A stretch of DNA of 64,000 nucleotides from NCBI RefSeq assembly GCF_001667075.1, contig NZ_LZIL01000043.1:62001-126000 (forward strand), written 5' to 3'. The position numbers and the translations under genes were made by a program. Source of the stretch: Mycobacterium sp. 852014-52450_SCH5900713. Its GTDB lineage: Bacteria > Actinomycetota > Actinomycetes > Mycobacteriales > Mycobacteriaceae. A model generated the notes under the pieces. The model was not told the DNA's origin, ran no database searches, and saw nothing but the letters and a program-made list of their open reading frames with translations. Shown here one piece after another: positions 26,752 to 35,107 of the stretch; position 1 is the first letter of the stretch, and the number at the start of each line of letters is the position of its first letter.

Positions 26752-27866
26752 CCAGGCTCCTCCGAGTCCAGCGTCTCCTCCAGCCACGATGCGGCTACGT
26801 CCGCCCCGCCACCCCACGTCGAGCCCAGCCGTGCCCGCTCCGTCCACAAATGCAGGTCGGTTTCGGTGACATACCCCATGCCGCCGTGCAATTGGTGGGC
26901 ATTTAGCGTGACCAGCCTGGCCGCGCCGGCCGCGTGCATCCGCGCGATGGCGGTTTCCCGGGTCGCCGTGCGGCCGCGTGCGATCCAGAAGACCGCCGCG
27001 TGGGCGGCCAGCCGCGCCGCCGCCACGGCGATGTGCATGTCGGCGACCAGGTGCTGGGCGGCCTGGAACGACGCGATGGGCCGGCCGAATTGGTGACGCA
27101 GCGTGGTGTAGTCGACGGTGCGGTCGAGGACCGCCTGCCCGACTCCCGCCAGGTCCAGCGATCCCAATGCCACCGCCGAATTGGCCACTCGGCGCAATTG
27201 CAAGGCGGAGACGTCACCGAGCAGCGCGTCGGCGGGGACCACAACGTCGTCGAAGCGCACGGTGAACGCCCGGTTCCCGCCGGCCATCGCGAGCGGTTCC
27301 GTGGCTACCCCGGTTGCTTTGGTCTCGACGACGAAAGCGAACGTATGTTCTTGCGCCGCAGCCGAAATCACGATGATGTCGGCGACGTCGGCGTCGGCGA
27401 CGTAGTCCGCGATGCCGTTCAGCCGCCATTGCCCCGACACCGGGTCGGCGCGGAGTGCCGCCGACACCACGGCGGCGTCGCGTGCGCTGCACAGCGCCGT
27501 GGTGCCGCGAACGGTGCCGCGGGCCAGCGGCGGCAGCCAGGTGCCCTTGGCATTCGGGGAGCCGAGCTGGTCGACCGCGAGCGCGGCTTGAATGCTGCTG
27601 TGAATCGTCGTCGGGCATAGCGCGCGCCCCGCCTCGGTGTAGAAGACGGCGAGATCGTCGAGCGAGCCGCCGGAGCCACCGTATTCCTCGGCGATGGCCA
27701 GCCCTAGGATGCCCGCGTCGGTCAGCGCCTTCCACAGCGCCGGGGTGCGACGGTCCGCGTCCGGTTCGTTCAGCGCGCGCACCAACGGCACGGGGCTCTC
27801 GGCCGCCAACAGTGCGCGCAGCGTCGCGGCGAACTCGCGCCGCTCAGCGGTGGGTATCGCTTTCAT
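26748..27866 (-). CDS. Acyl-CoA dehydrogenase, alpha-type subunit of a FadE pair
   Basis: A 372-residue FadE. The N-terminal helical domain contains LGLAIAEEYGGSGGSLDDLA, and the C-terminal domain has RHQFGRPIASFQAAQHLVAD and QLHGGMGYVTETDLHLW. It lacks the GGTNE(V/I) terminal motif present in the upstream FadE. In mycobacteria such adjacent pairs form alpha2beta2 heterotetramers that act on CoA esters of steroid side chains (family knowledge), with only one subunit complete in its active site. It is 3 bp from the first FadE gene and overlaps the hotdog gene by 4 bp. Confidence 0.9.
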   Translation of the reverse strand: MKAIPTAERREFAATLRALLAAESPVPLVRALNEPDADRRTPALWKALTDAGILGLAIAEEYGGSGGSLDDLAVFYTEAGRALCPTTIHSSIQAALAVDQLGSPNAKGTWLPPLARGTVRGTTALCSARDAAVVSAALRADPVSGQWRLNGIADYVADADVADIIVISAAAQEHTFAFVVETKATGVATEPLAMAGGNRAFTVRFDDVVVPADALLGDVSALQLRRVANSAVALGSLDLAGVGQAVLDRTVDYTTLRHQFGRPIASFQAAQHLVADMHIAVAAARLAAHAAVFWIARGRTATRETAIARMHAAGAARLVTLNAHQLHGGMGYVTETDLHLWTERARLGSTWGGGADVAASWLEETLDSEEPG

Positions 27867-27869
27867 GCG

Positions 27870-29048
27870 TCAGCGCCCATAGCTGGGCATCTTGTGCCCG
27901 CGCTGGGCGATGATGTCGCGGAGCACCTCGTTGGTGCCGCCGCCGAAACGCATCAGGGGCGCAGCCCGATAGAGCCGCTCGAACTTGCCGCCCAGCGGCG
28001 CCTCTTGGCTGCGGTGCGCCAACAAACCGTCCGGGCCGAGCAGGTCGAGCGCGAGCACCGCGATGCGTTGGCGCAGTTCACTGGTGAAGATTTTCTCGAT
28101 GCTGACCTCCACCGAAGGGATGACGCCGCTGTCGAGGATCGACGCGGCCTCGTAGCCCATCAGGGTGGCCACCGCCACGTCGGCTTCCGCCTGCGCGAGC
28201 CGGTGCCGCAGCGACGGGGTGTCGGCGGGCACCGTGCCGTCACGGCGCGGCGTTCGCGCCAGCTCGCGCAGCTCATCGACGGCGCGGCGTAGGTCGCCGG
28301 CGTTGGTCAGCGCGCCGCGTTCCAGGTCCAGCGCGCCGGTGATGTACGTCCAGCCGCGGTTGACCTCGCCCACCAGGTTGGTGACCGGCACCCGGACGTC
28401 GCGGAAGTGCACCTCGTTGGTGCGATACCCCGACCACGCGTAGAGGGGGCGGATCGTCACGCCGGGACTGTCGATCGGCACGATGATGACCGAAATGCCC
28501 CGATGCCGGACGCCGTTGGGGTCGGTACGCACGCAAAGCCACTCGTGGGTGGCGCGCTGTGCGCCGCTGTTCCAGGTCTTGGTGCCGTTGATCACCCATT
28601 CGTCGCCGTGGCGGACAGCACTGGTGCGCAGACTGGCCAGGTCGGTGCCGGCGTCGGGTTCGGAATAGCCTACGGCGCAGATCATTTCGCCCTTGGCGAT
28701 CAGCGGCAGCCATTCGGATTTGTTCCGTTCGGTGCCGTGCCGCATGATCATCGGCGCCACGGACGTGACGGTCAGGTCGGGCCCGGGGACGCCCCAGTAC
28801 TCGAACTCGCTCATGAGCAGATGCAGGTGGATGGCACCCAGGCCCAGTCCGCCGTACTCGGATGGCCAGTTCAGGCCGAACCAGCCCTTCTCCCCGATCC
28901 TGCGACGGAACCGGGCGACCTCGCCGTCGGGAAACTCCAGATCGTGCTCGGCGAGTTCGGCCCGCAGCTCCGCGGTGACGTTGTCGTGGAGGAACTCGCG
29001 GATCTCGGTGAGCCAGGCGCGCTGCCCGGCGTCGAGTTCGAAATCCAT
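27870..29048 (-). CDS. Acyl-CoA dehydrogenase, beta-type subunit of a FadE pair (first gene of operon)
   Basis: A 392-residue FadE. The motifs GLNWPSEYGGLGLGAIHLHL, CAVGYSEPDAGTDLASLRT, INGTKTWNSGAQ and the end RFGGGTNEVLRDIIAQ bind FAD and substrate. With the following FadE it would introduce a double bond into an acyl-CoA side chain. The ATG at 29048 follows AAAGGCAGAG by a suitable distance; a longer ORF start would add 35 residues covering the promoter palindrome. It is the first gene of a nine-gene minus-strand operon ending at the FadD gene. Confidence 0.92.
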   Translation of the reverse strand: MDFELDAGQRAWLTEIREFLHDNVTAELRAELAEHDLEFPDGEVARFRRRIGEKGWFGLNWPSEYGGLGLGAIHLHLLMSEFEYWGVPGPDLTVTSVAPMIMRHGTERNKSEWLPLIAKGEMICAVGYSEPDAGTDLASLRTSAVRHGDEWVINGTKTWNSGAQRATHEWLCVRTDPNGVRHRGISVIIVPIDSPGVTIRPLYAWSGYRTNEVHFRDVRVPVTNLVGEVNRGWTYITGALDLERGALTNAGDLRRAVDELRELARTPRRDGTVPADTPSLRHRLAQAEADVAVATLMGYEAASILDSGVIPSVEVSIEKIFTSELRQRIAVLALDLLGPDGLLAHRSQEAPLGGKFERLYRAAPLMRFGGGTNEVLRDIIAQRGHKMPSYGR

Positions 29049-29060
29049 TGGGGTGGCTCT

Positions 29061-29087
29061 GCCTTTCTGCAGCCTTTCTGAAAGGCT
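29061..29087. promoter_or_regulatory. Candidate operator before the igr-like operon
   Basis: A perfect 17-bp palindrome, AGCCTTTC-T-GAAAGGCT, lies at 29071-29087, and the half GCCTTTCTG is repeated directly at 29061-29069. It begins 23 bases before the first FadE start. The site does not look like the known KstR or KstR2 boxes, and no regulator gene is adjacent. Confidence 0.6.
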
Positions 29088-29321
29088 TATCACCAAGCAG
29101 CGCCAGCGTAACGCCACGGTGAGATCACGCCAGGGATTTCGTCGTGACGTCACCCTCGGCGCGGGGCGCCATCTGATCGCTCCGACTGTAAAGGCGCTGT
29201 CAAACTCCCGTTAATTCGCGTCGGCGCTCTCGCAGATGCGCGGTCGGGCTGCCAAGCTTTTTACATCGGCCGGTCGATGCTGACCAGGCACTCTGCCCAG
29301 CCGCAGCCTGAGGGAGAAGTC

Positions 29322-29486
29322 ATGCCCACTCTTGAGACCCGCCTCCGCGAAGACATGCGCAACTATGCCGTCGAGTTGCGCCAGCTGGCGTACACCCTGC
29401 CGCTGGGCGTTGGCGAGCATGCGCTCCTGGAATTGTCCGACCGCATGCGGACGGCCGCGGAGCAGGTAATCCGCAAGGGGGCCTGA
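29322..29486 (+). CDS. Small conserved mycobacterial-type protein
   Basis: A 54-residue, probably all-helical, soluble protein (PTLETRLREDMRNYAVELRQ, then ALLELSDRMRTAAEQV). The ATG at 29322 has GAGGGAGAAG just before it, a strong Shine-Dalgarno, and an upstream ORF start would add 15 unlikely residues. It faces the exporter gene, ending 12 bp from it. No function is known. Real coding is supported by the start signal and the amphipathic helix pattern. Confidence 0.7.
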   Translation: MPTLETRLREDMRNYAVELRQLAYTLPLGVGEHALLELSDRMRTAAEQVIRKGA

Positions 29487-29498
29487 CCCGGCGCGAGC

Positions 29499-32156
29499 TC
29501 AGCCGCCCTTGAGCCGGATCTTCCAGCGGACGAAGCTCAGGTAGAACACGCTGATAACCACCAGCATGGCGATGTCGAACCACCATGCGCCCGGCGTGTG
29601 ATGCCAGTGGGCATCCTTCGGGCTGAGCGGACCGGGCACCAATTTGGTCAGGTCGGCGGTGGAGGCCGACGCCGCGAACCCCCAGCGCGCCGGCGTCGCC
29701 CAGGACATCTGGTCCAGTCCGAGCCGCCCGGTTACCGGGATCATGCCGCCGGAGAACACCAGCTGCGACATGACCGCCACCACCAGGAGCGGCATGATCT
29801 GTTCGTTCGACTTGGCGATGGCCGACAGCGCGAGCCCGAGCATCGCCGAGGCCACGCACGTCAACGCGACGTCGACGAACAGCTCGAGACCCGGCCGGCC
29901 CAGCGCCACCGCCCCCTGAGACGGACCGCCCTTGCCGAGCAGCACGATGATGGTCACGATCGCCGATTGGATGACCGCGAAAATCGTGTAGACGCAGACC
30001 TTCGCCATCAGATAGGCACTGGTCGACAGGCCGACCGCCTGTTCGCGCAGGAAGATCGGGCGTTCACCGATCAGGTCGCGGATGGTCAGCGCGGTCCCCA
30101 TGAACACCGCGCCCACGTTGAGCAACACCAGGATCTGGCCGGGCTCGTTGGGTGCGGCGCCCATGGGATTGGGGATGCCGAACCCGACGTCGCCGGGCAC
30201 CGACATGGACAGCGAACCCATGATGAACGGCAGCACCGCCAGGAAGACGAAGTAGCCGCGGTCGGAGAAGATCAACCGGACCTGCCGCCTGGCGATCGTG
30301 GAGAACTGCCGGAACAGGCTCGTGTGCGACGGGTCGCCCAGGTCGGCGGGCTGCTGCGCCGGGGGTGGTGGCGGCGGCGGACCCGTGCGCGCCAGGTACC
30401 GCGCCTTCGCCCCATCCGGGTCGCCCGCGACCGAGCTGAAGATGTCGGCCCAATTCGTCGTGCCCATGGCCGGCCCGATCTGGCCAGGCGGCCCGCAGAA
30501 GGCGGTCTTGCCTCCGGGCGCCAGCAGTAGGACCTGATCGCAGACGTCCAGGTACGTCAGCGAGTGGGTGACCACGAGCACGACACGTCCGGCGTCCGCC
30601 AGCTGCCGCAGCATCGTCATCACCTGGCGGTCCAGCGCCGGGTCCAGCCCCGAGGTCGGCTCGTCCAGGATCAGCAGCGACGGCCCGGTCAGCAGCTCGA
30701 GGGCGACCGAGGCGCGCTTGCGCTGGCCGCCGGAGAGCTTGTCGACCCGGGTGTGCAGGTGCTGGGTCATCTCAAGTTCCTCGAGGACCCGGGCCACCAC
30801 CTGAGCCCGGTCGTCCTTCGTGGTGTCCGGGGGCAGCCTCAGCTCGGCGGCGTACATCAACGCCTGCTGCACCGTCAGCTGTCCGTGCACCACGTCGTCC
30901 TGGGGGACCATGCCGATCCTGCTGCGCAGCGAGGCGTACTCGGCGTGCACGTTGTGGCCCTCGAACGCGACCGTGCCCCTGGTCGGGTGCGTGTATCCCG
31001 CGACCAACCGGGCGAACGTCGACTTGCCCGCACCCGAGGGGCCGATGACGGCCGTCAGCGTTCCGGGCTGCGCTCCCAGCGAGATGTCGTCCAGCAGCGT
31101 CTTGTTGTTCTCGATCGTCCAGGTCACCCCGCGCACGTCCAGGCCGCCCGTGGGGGTGGCGGTCGCGCTCTCGTCGCGGCGGGCCAGCGTGCCGCCGGCG
31201 AAGACGAGGTCGATGTTGCCGATCGTGACGACGTCGCCGTCGTGCAGCACCGCCGAGTCGACCCGGGCGCCGTTGACGAAGGTGCCGTTGATGCTGCGGT
31301 TGTCGTGGATCTCGGTGCCGTGTGGCGTCGGAATCAGGGTGGCGTGGTGGCGGGACGCCAGCACTTCGGGAATGACGATGTCGTTGTCGTTGGCCCGGCC
31401 GATTTTGATCGCGCCAGGCGCGGACTCCGCCGCGGCTTTGCCGGGCCGCAGGATCTTCAGCATCGATGTCGCGAGGTTCGACGCATCAGCGCCGACGCGG
31501 CCGGTCTCCAGCCCCGTCGGGGGCTGGGCGTGGGTCGGGGGAACATTCACCGGCGACGAGCGGTAGATGTGCGGTGCCTGTTGTGGTCCGCTGGGCGGTG
31601 CCGCGGGATGGCCACCGGTCGGGTATCGGGGCTGGGGGGCCGACGGGTAGCTCGGCATCGATCCGCTCGGCGGGTGGACGGGCTGCGGTCCGCTGGGCTG
31701 CCGGAAAGCGGCCGACGGTGACTGCTGGGGCTGGCCGGGCCAGTGCGCGCCGGGCGGCTGGGTCTGGGGCACCTGAGGGTTCGCCATGCTGGCCGGGTTG
31801 ACGATCGGTATCGAGGTCGTCAGCGGGGGGCGCCCGGCCGAGCCCTGGTGGCGGCCGACCTCGAAGGTAAGCGCCGGGCCGTCCGGATTGCCGATGTTGA
31901 CGCGCGTGCCGTCCTGGATGTCGACCATGGGCACGCGATGATGGTTGACGAACAGCCCGTTCAGGCTGCCGTTGTCGACGGCGATCCATCGGCCCTGGTC
32001 GAATCGGACGATGAGGTGGGTGCGGGAGATCAGGGGATGCGCCACGCGTACGTCGGCCCGCAGGTCACGCCCGATCGCAACATCATTGCCTGCGGCGAAC
32101 GTGCGCTCGGATCCCTCGTACCGCACGGTCAACACGGGCGGGGCTGGTCGGCTCAT
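29499..32156 (-). CDS. FHA-domain ABC exporter (Rv1747-like)
   Basis: An 885-residue half-transporter. FHA domain 1 (about 9-100: AIGRDLRADV, SRTHLIV, GSLNGLFVN) is followed by a long Pro/Gln/Ser/Thr linker. FHA domain 2 (about 210-300: IGRANDNDIV, SRHHATL, RSINGTFVNG) follows. The ABC domain has Walker A GPSGAGKST, signature LSGGQRKR and Walker B LLILDEPTSGLD. The C-terminal ABC-2 membrane domain has about six helices. In M. tuberculosis this exporter is phosphorylated by PknF on linker threonines that bind its own FHA domains, and is linked to lipid export (family knowledge). The ATG at 32156 puts the first FHA domain at the N-terminus. Confidence 0.93.
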   Translation of the reverse strand: MSRPAPPVLTVRYEGSERTFAAGNDVAIGRDLRADVRVAHPLISRTHLIVRFDQGRWIAVDNGSLNGLFVNHHRVPMVDIQDGTRVNIGNPDGPALTFEVGRHQGSAGRPPLTTSIPIVNPASMANPQVPQTQPPGAHWPGQPQQSPSAAFRQPSGPQPVHPPSGSMPSYPSAPQPRYPTGGHPAAPPSGPQQAPHIYRSSPVNVPPTHAQPPTGLETGRVGADASNLATSMLKILRPGKAAAESAPGAIKIGRANDNDIVIPEVLASRHHATLIPTPHGTEIHDNRSINGTFVNGARVDSAVLHDGDVVTIGNIDLVFAGGTLARRDESATATPTGGLDVRGVTWTIENNKTLLDDISLGAQPGTLTAVIGPSGAGKSTFARLVAGYTHPTRGTVAFEGHNVHAEYASLRSRIGMVPQDDVVHGQLTVQQALMYAAELRLPPDTTKDDRAQVVARVLEELEMTQHLHTRVDKLSGGQRKRASVALELLTGPSLLILDEPTSGLDPALDRQVMTMLRQLADAGRVVLVVTHSLTYLDVCDQVLLLAPGGKTAFCGPPGQIGPAMGTTNWADIFSSVAGDPDGAKARYLARTGPPPPPPPAQQPADLGDPSHTSLFRQFSTIARRQVRLIFSDRGYFVFLAVLPFIMGSLSMSVPGDVGFGIPNPMGAAPNEPGQILVLLNVGAVFMGTALTIRDLIGERPIFLREQAVGLSTSAYLMAKVCVYTIFAVIQSAIVTIIVLLGKGGPSQGAVALGRPGLELFVDVALTCVASAMLGLALSAIAKSNEQIMPLLVVAVMSQLVFSGGMIPVTGRLGLDQMSWATPARWGFAASASTADLTKLVPGPLSPKDAHWHHTPGAWWFDIAMLVVISVFYLSFVRWKIRLKGG

Positions 32157-32491
32157 CAGGACCAACTGTATCGGCAGCCGCAAGAATCGGGACGCCGAAT
32201 TTCGGCCGGACCTCGCCACCAGCTAGGACGCGACGCGTTGGGCCCCGGGTTTGCCGTATGGGTGGGGAACCCGCCGTGCATGGGAGGAGCGTTCCGTCGC
32301 CGACGTCTCCCTGCGCGCCACCGCCGACGTTCCGCCCGGCGACGGCCCCGCGAGTGCCGGGTCGCTCCAGACGCCCCGCCCGACTGGCAGGAGCAGTCTG
32401 ATGGACCACGAATCCGAGGATGTCGACCAGTAGGTGACCCGGCTCGTCATTGTCGAATCAGCTCGGGCTGCAGGCACTTCCGGGGGTTCTG
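32157..32491. other. Intergenic region, no gene supported
   Basis: A 335-bp GC-rich stretch between the exporter start and the stop of the next hydrolase gene on the same strand. Short ORFs exist on both strands but none has a clear ribosome site or protein-like composition. It should contain the promoter of the exporter gene; no convincing -10/-35 pair could be picked. Confidence 0.5.
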
Positions 32492-33529
32492 CTACCCCGC
32501 GGCTGCGGTGGCGTGCAAACTATAGCGCCACGACTCGCGCGCTGCGGTGACGTCCTTGATGAAATCCCCGATGTAGCGAATGGCCCGTCGGCCCTCGGGC
32601 AGGATGTCCGCCGCCAGCGGGAAGTCGTGGATCTGTCCGTCCCATAGGTGCAGATCGCACGGGATTCCGCTGGCTTCCAAGCGCTTTGCCATGAATTCGG
32701 CATCCGGAAGCAGCAACTCGTCGGAGCTGGCATGGATGGTCACCGGCGGCAACGACGAGAGATCGGCGTCGACGGGTGAGGCGACGGTGGAATCGCCGCG
32801 CCCCTCCAAAAGCTGTGCCCTGCTGAGGTATTGGGCGAACATCGACAAAGCCCCACGGGTGAACATCGAGCATTTGCGCGCGTTGCGGTGCTTCAGCTTT
32901 CGTGCCGGGTCGGCGTCGGTGAACGGTGAGATCGCCGCAATCCCCGCGGGCCTCATCAGCTCACTGCTGATGGCCAGCAGCGTGGTCATGAACGCGAGAT
33001 ATCCGCCGGCGGAATCGCCGGCCACTACTACCTGGTCGCCGTCGAAGCCGCGATCCTGCAGCCAGCGTAGGCCGCTCAGCCCATCGTCGATCGCGTCGGT
33101 TATCTGATGCGTGGGCAGCTTTCGGTATCCGACCGTGAGCACGGCGGCGTCCGCGGCTTTCGAAAGACGCGTCACCACCGAGCGATGGGTGTTCAGCCCG
33201 CAGGTCAGGAAGGCACCGCCGTGCAGATAGAGGATGGCCCGATCGGTCGACGCGCCGGGGGCGCAAACCCACTCGGCGGCACAGTTTTCCAGCTGCACCG
33301 GTTCGATATCCGCCGGAATGCCGAGGCGCGGCGCCAATCCCGCGAGCCCGTCGACGTATTCGAATGGCCAGTGCAGGTTCGGGCTGAATGCCCACGCGCG
33401 CACGGTGTTCTTCACAATCAGGCGGCTGGCCAACGAGACCGCGACCGATTGCGGGCTGTGGCGATGGTGGATTCGCCGCTTCATTGCGAGACTTGGCAAT
33501 ACGCGACGCGGATCGGTGGTGCTAACCAT
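32492..33529 (-). CDS. Alpha/beta hydrolase (lipase/esterase, HSL family)
   Basis: A 345-residue esterase. Oxyanion motif YLHGGAFLTCG, nucleophile motif VVAGDSAGGYLAFM, acid region HASSDELLLPDAE and the histidine in DGQIHDFPLAAD are present. It resembles the mycobacterial Lip family, which hydrolyse acyl esters. The ATG at 33529 has AGGAGG 6 bases upstream; the much longer ORF into the SDR gene is an artefact. It is divergent from the SDR gene at 33725. Confidence 0.9.
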   Translation of the reverse strand: MVSTTDPRRVLPSLAMKRRIHHRHSPQSVAVSLASRLIVKNTVRAWAFSPNLHWPFEYVDGLAGLAPRLGIPADIEPVQLENCAAEWVCAPGASTDRAILYLHGGAFLTCGLNTHRSVVTRLSKAADAAVLTVGYRKLPTHQITDAIDDGLSGLRWLQDRGFDGDQVVVAGDSAGGYLAFMTTLLAISSELMRPAGIAAISPFTDADPARKLKHRNARKCSMFTRGALSMFAQYLSRAQLLEGRGDSTVASPVDADLSSLPPVTIHASSDELLLPDAEFMAKRLEASGIPCDLHLWDGQIHDFPLAADILPEGRRAIRYIGDFIKDVTAARESWRYSLHATAAAG

Positions 33530-33724
33530 GCAATCCCTCCTAAGTGGGCAGGGAATACCCCGCAACGGCTGGGAAAAACTGCGAGTTAAGGTCGCATGAA
33601 TGTTGGCTACATCACGGTTTATCGGCGCGGGCGGATGGGTACAAGGGAACTTTCCGCGGCTTGCCGCGCCTTGGCCTTGGCCGATTTCCGGCCGATATCC
33701 GCCCACTACGCCAAGATATGAGCG

Positions 33725-34570
33725 ATGAGCGACGAAACGCGCGCTGAGCCGCTGCTCGGCGGCCGGGTGGCGGTGGTGACGGGCGGTGGCGGCGGCATCG
33801 GCGCGGCCACCGCCCGGGTCTTCGCTCAGCACGGCGCACACGTGGTCATCGTCGATATCGACGGCGGACTTGCCGCGGGCACCGTCGATGACATCGCGGC
33901 CTCGGGTGGATCGGCCGTGGCGGTGGTTACCGACGTCCGTGATGCGGATGCGGTGGACGACCTGGCGCGATCGGTGTTGGACCGCTACGGCCGGGTGGAC
34001 GTTCTGGTCAACAACGTGGGCCACTGGCTGCGCCATCCGGGAGATTTCGTCGACACCGACACCCAGTTCTGGGACGAGCTGTACCGGATCAACCTGCACC
34101 ACGTCTTCCTGGTCACCCACGCGTTCCTGCCGGAGATGGTGGCCCGGCGGGCCGGCGCGATCGTCAACGTCTCCTCCGTCGAGGGCCTGCGCGGCTACCC
34201 GGAGGACCCGGTCTATGCCGCATTCAAGGCCGCCGTCATCCAGTTCACCCGCAGCCTTGCGGTGCAGGTGGGCGTGCATGGGGTGCGAGTCAACGCGATC
34301 GCCCCCGACGTCACCGAATCCCTCCAGGTGCCCTACTCGCAGTGGCTGTCGGCCGACGAGCAGACCCAGTGGCCGCAGTGGGTGCCGCTCGGCCGGATGG
34401 GCGTGCCCGAGGATCAGGCCCACGTCATCCTGTTTCTGGCTTCCGACTTTTCGGCCTTCGTCACCGGCCACACCATCCCGACCGACGGCGGTACCGGCGC
34501 GGCGGGCGGTTGGTTCCGCTCGTCGCGCCGGCCCGACCGCGAGTGGACGAATCGCCCCATCGCGCCCTGA
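33725..34570 (+). CDS. Short-chain dehydrogenase/reductase
   Basis: A 281-residue classical SDR. Cofactor motif VVTGGGGGIGAATA, acidic end of strand 2 (IVDIDGG, preferring NAD), NNVG in place of NNAG, the SS motif NVSSVEG and the YAAFK catalytic pair are seen. The C-terminal tail is unusually basic and Trp-rich (GWFRSSRRPDREW). It is adjacent and convergent to the ICMT-like gene of the type III PKS pair, but on the other strand, so a link is uncertain. The substrate is unknown. Confidence 0.9.
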   Translation: MSDETRAEPLLGGRVAVVTGGGGGIGAATARVFAQHGAHVVIVDIDGGLAAGTVDDIAASGGSAVAVVTDVRDADAVDDLARSVLDRYGRVDVLVNNVGHWLRHPGDFVDTDTQFWDELYRINLHHVFLVTHAFLPEMVARRAGAIVNVSSVEGLRGYPEDPVYAAFKAAVIQFTRSLAVQVGVHGVRVNAIAPDVTESLQVPYSQWLSADEQTQWPQWVPLGRMGVPEDQAHVILFLASDFSAFVTGHTIPTDGGTGAAGGWFRSSRRPDREWTNRPIAP

Positions 34571-34585
34571 TCACGCGGACAGCCC

Positions 34586-35107
34586 TCAGGCCAGGCCCAA
34601 CGCGGCGTTCTCCGCGCGGATGCGCACCCTGAGCACGAGCGCGTTCGCGATGGTGAACACGGTCGCCGTCAGCCACGCCGAGTGAACCAGCGGCAACGCC
34701 GCCACCTCCGCCGCGACCGCCGTGTAATTGGGGTGGCGCACCCACCGATACAGCCCGTCGCTAACCAGCGGAGCATCCGGGATCACGATTAGCCTTGGGT
34801 TCCAGCGCCTGCCGAGGACGCTCACGCAGCGCCACCGCACGATCGTGCTGAGCACCACGACCGCGAGCATGGGCCAGCCCAGCCACGGAATGAACGGCCG
34901 GTGAAGCGCCCAGGTTTCCACGACGCACGAAACCAGCAGCAAAGCATGCATGCTGACCATCGCCGGGTAATGGTCGCGGCCGAACTCCTTGCCCCCGTGC
35001 GCGAATGACCATTTGGTGTTTCGCTGCGCGACCGCCAGCTCGACCAGGCGTTCGCCGCCGATCGCCAGAATCAACAGGTAGTAGTACACGGCCTCGCCCC
35101 TCACCAC
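34586..35107 (-). CDS. Isoprenylcysteine carboxyl methyltransferase-family membrane protein
   Basis: A 173-residue ICMT-type integral membrane methyltransferase with about four helices. The conserved C-terminal part reads DGLYRWVRHPNYTAVAAEV, the SAM- and substrate-binding motif of the family. In actinobacteria such genes next to type III PKSs methylate alkylresorcinol or alkylpyrone products (family knowledge, as SrsA/SrsB of Streptomyces). The GTG start overlaps the PKS stop by 7 bp, so they are coupled. The exact GTG used (35107, 35104 or later) is not certain. Confidence 0.87.
   Translation of the reverse strand: MVRGEAVYYYLLILAIGGERLVELAVAQRNTKWSFAHGGKEFGRDHYPAMVSMHALLLVSCVVETWALHRPFIPWLGWPMLAVVVLSTIVRWRCVSVLGRRWNPRLIVIPDAPLVSDGLYRWVRHPNYTAVAAEVAALPLVHSAWLTATVFTIANALVLRVRIRAENAALGLA

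Noticed and set aside
32223..32477. Possible small ORFs in the intergenic region
   Set aside because: There is no clear ribosome site, and the composition is not protein-like.
33530..34471. Long upstream extension of the hydrolase ORF
   Set aside because: It is antisense to the SDR gene. The ATG at 33529 has a strong Shine-Dalgarno and fits the family.
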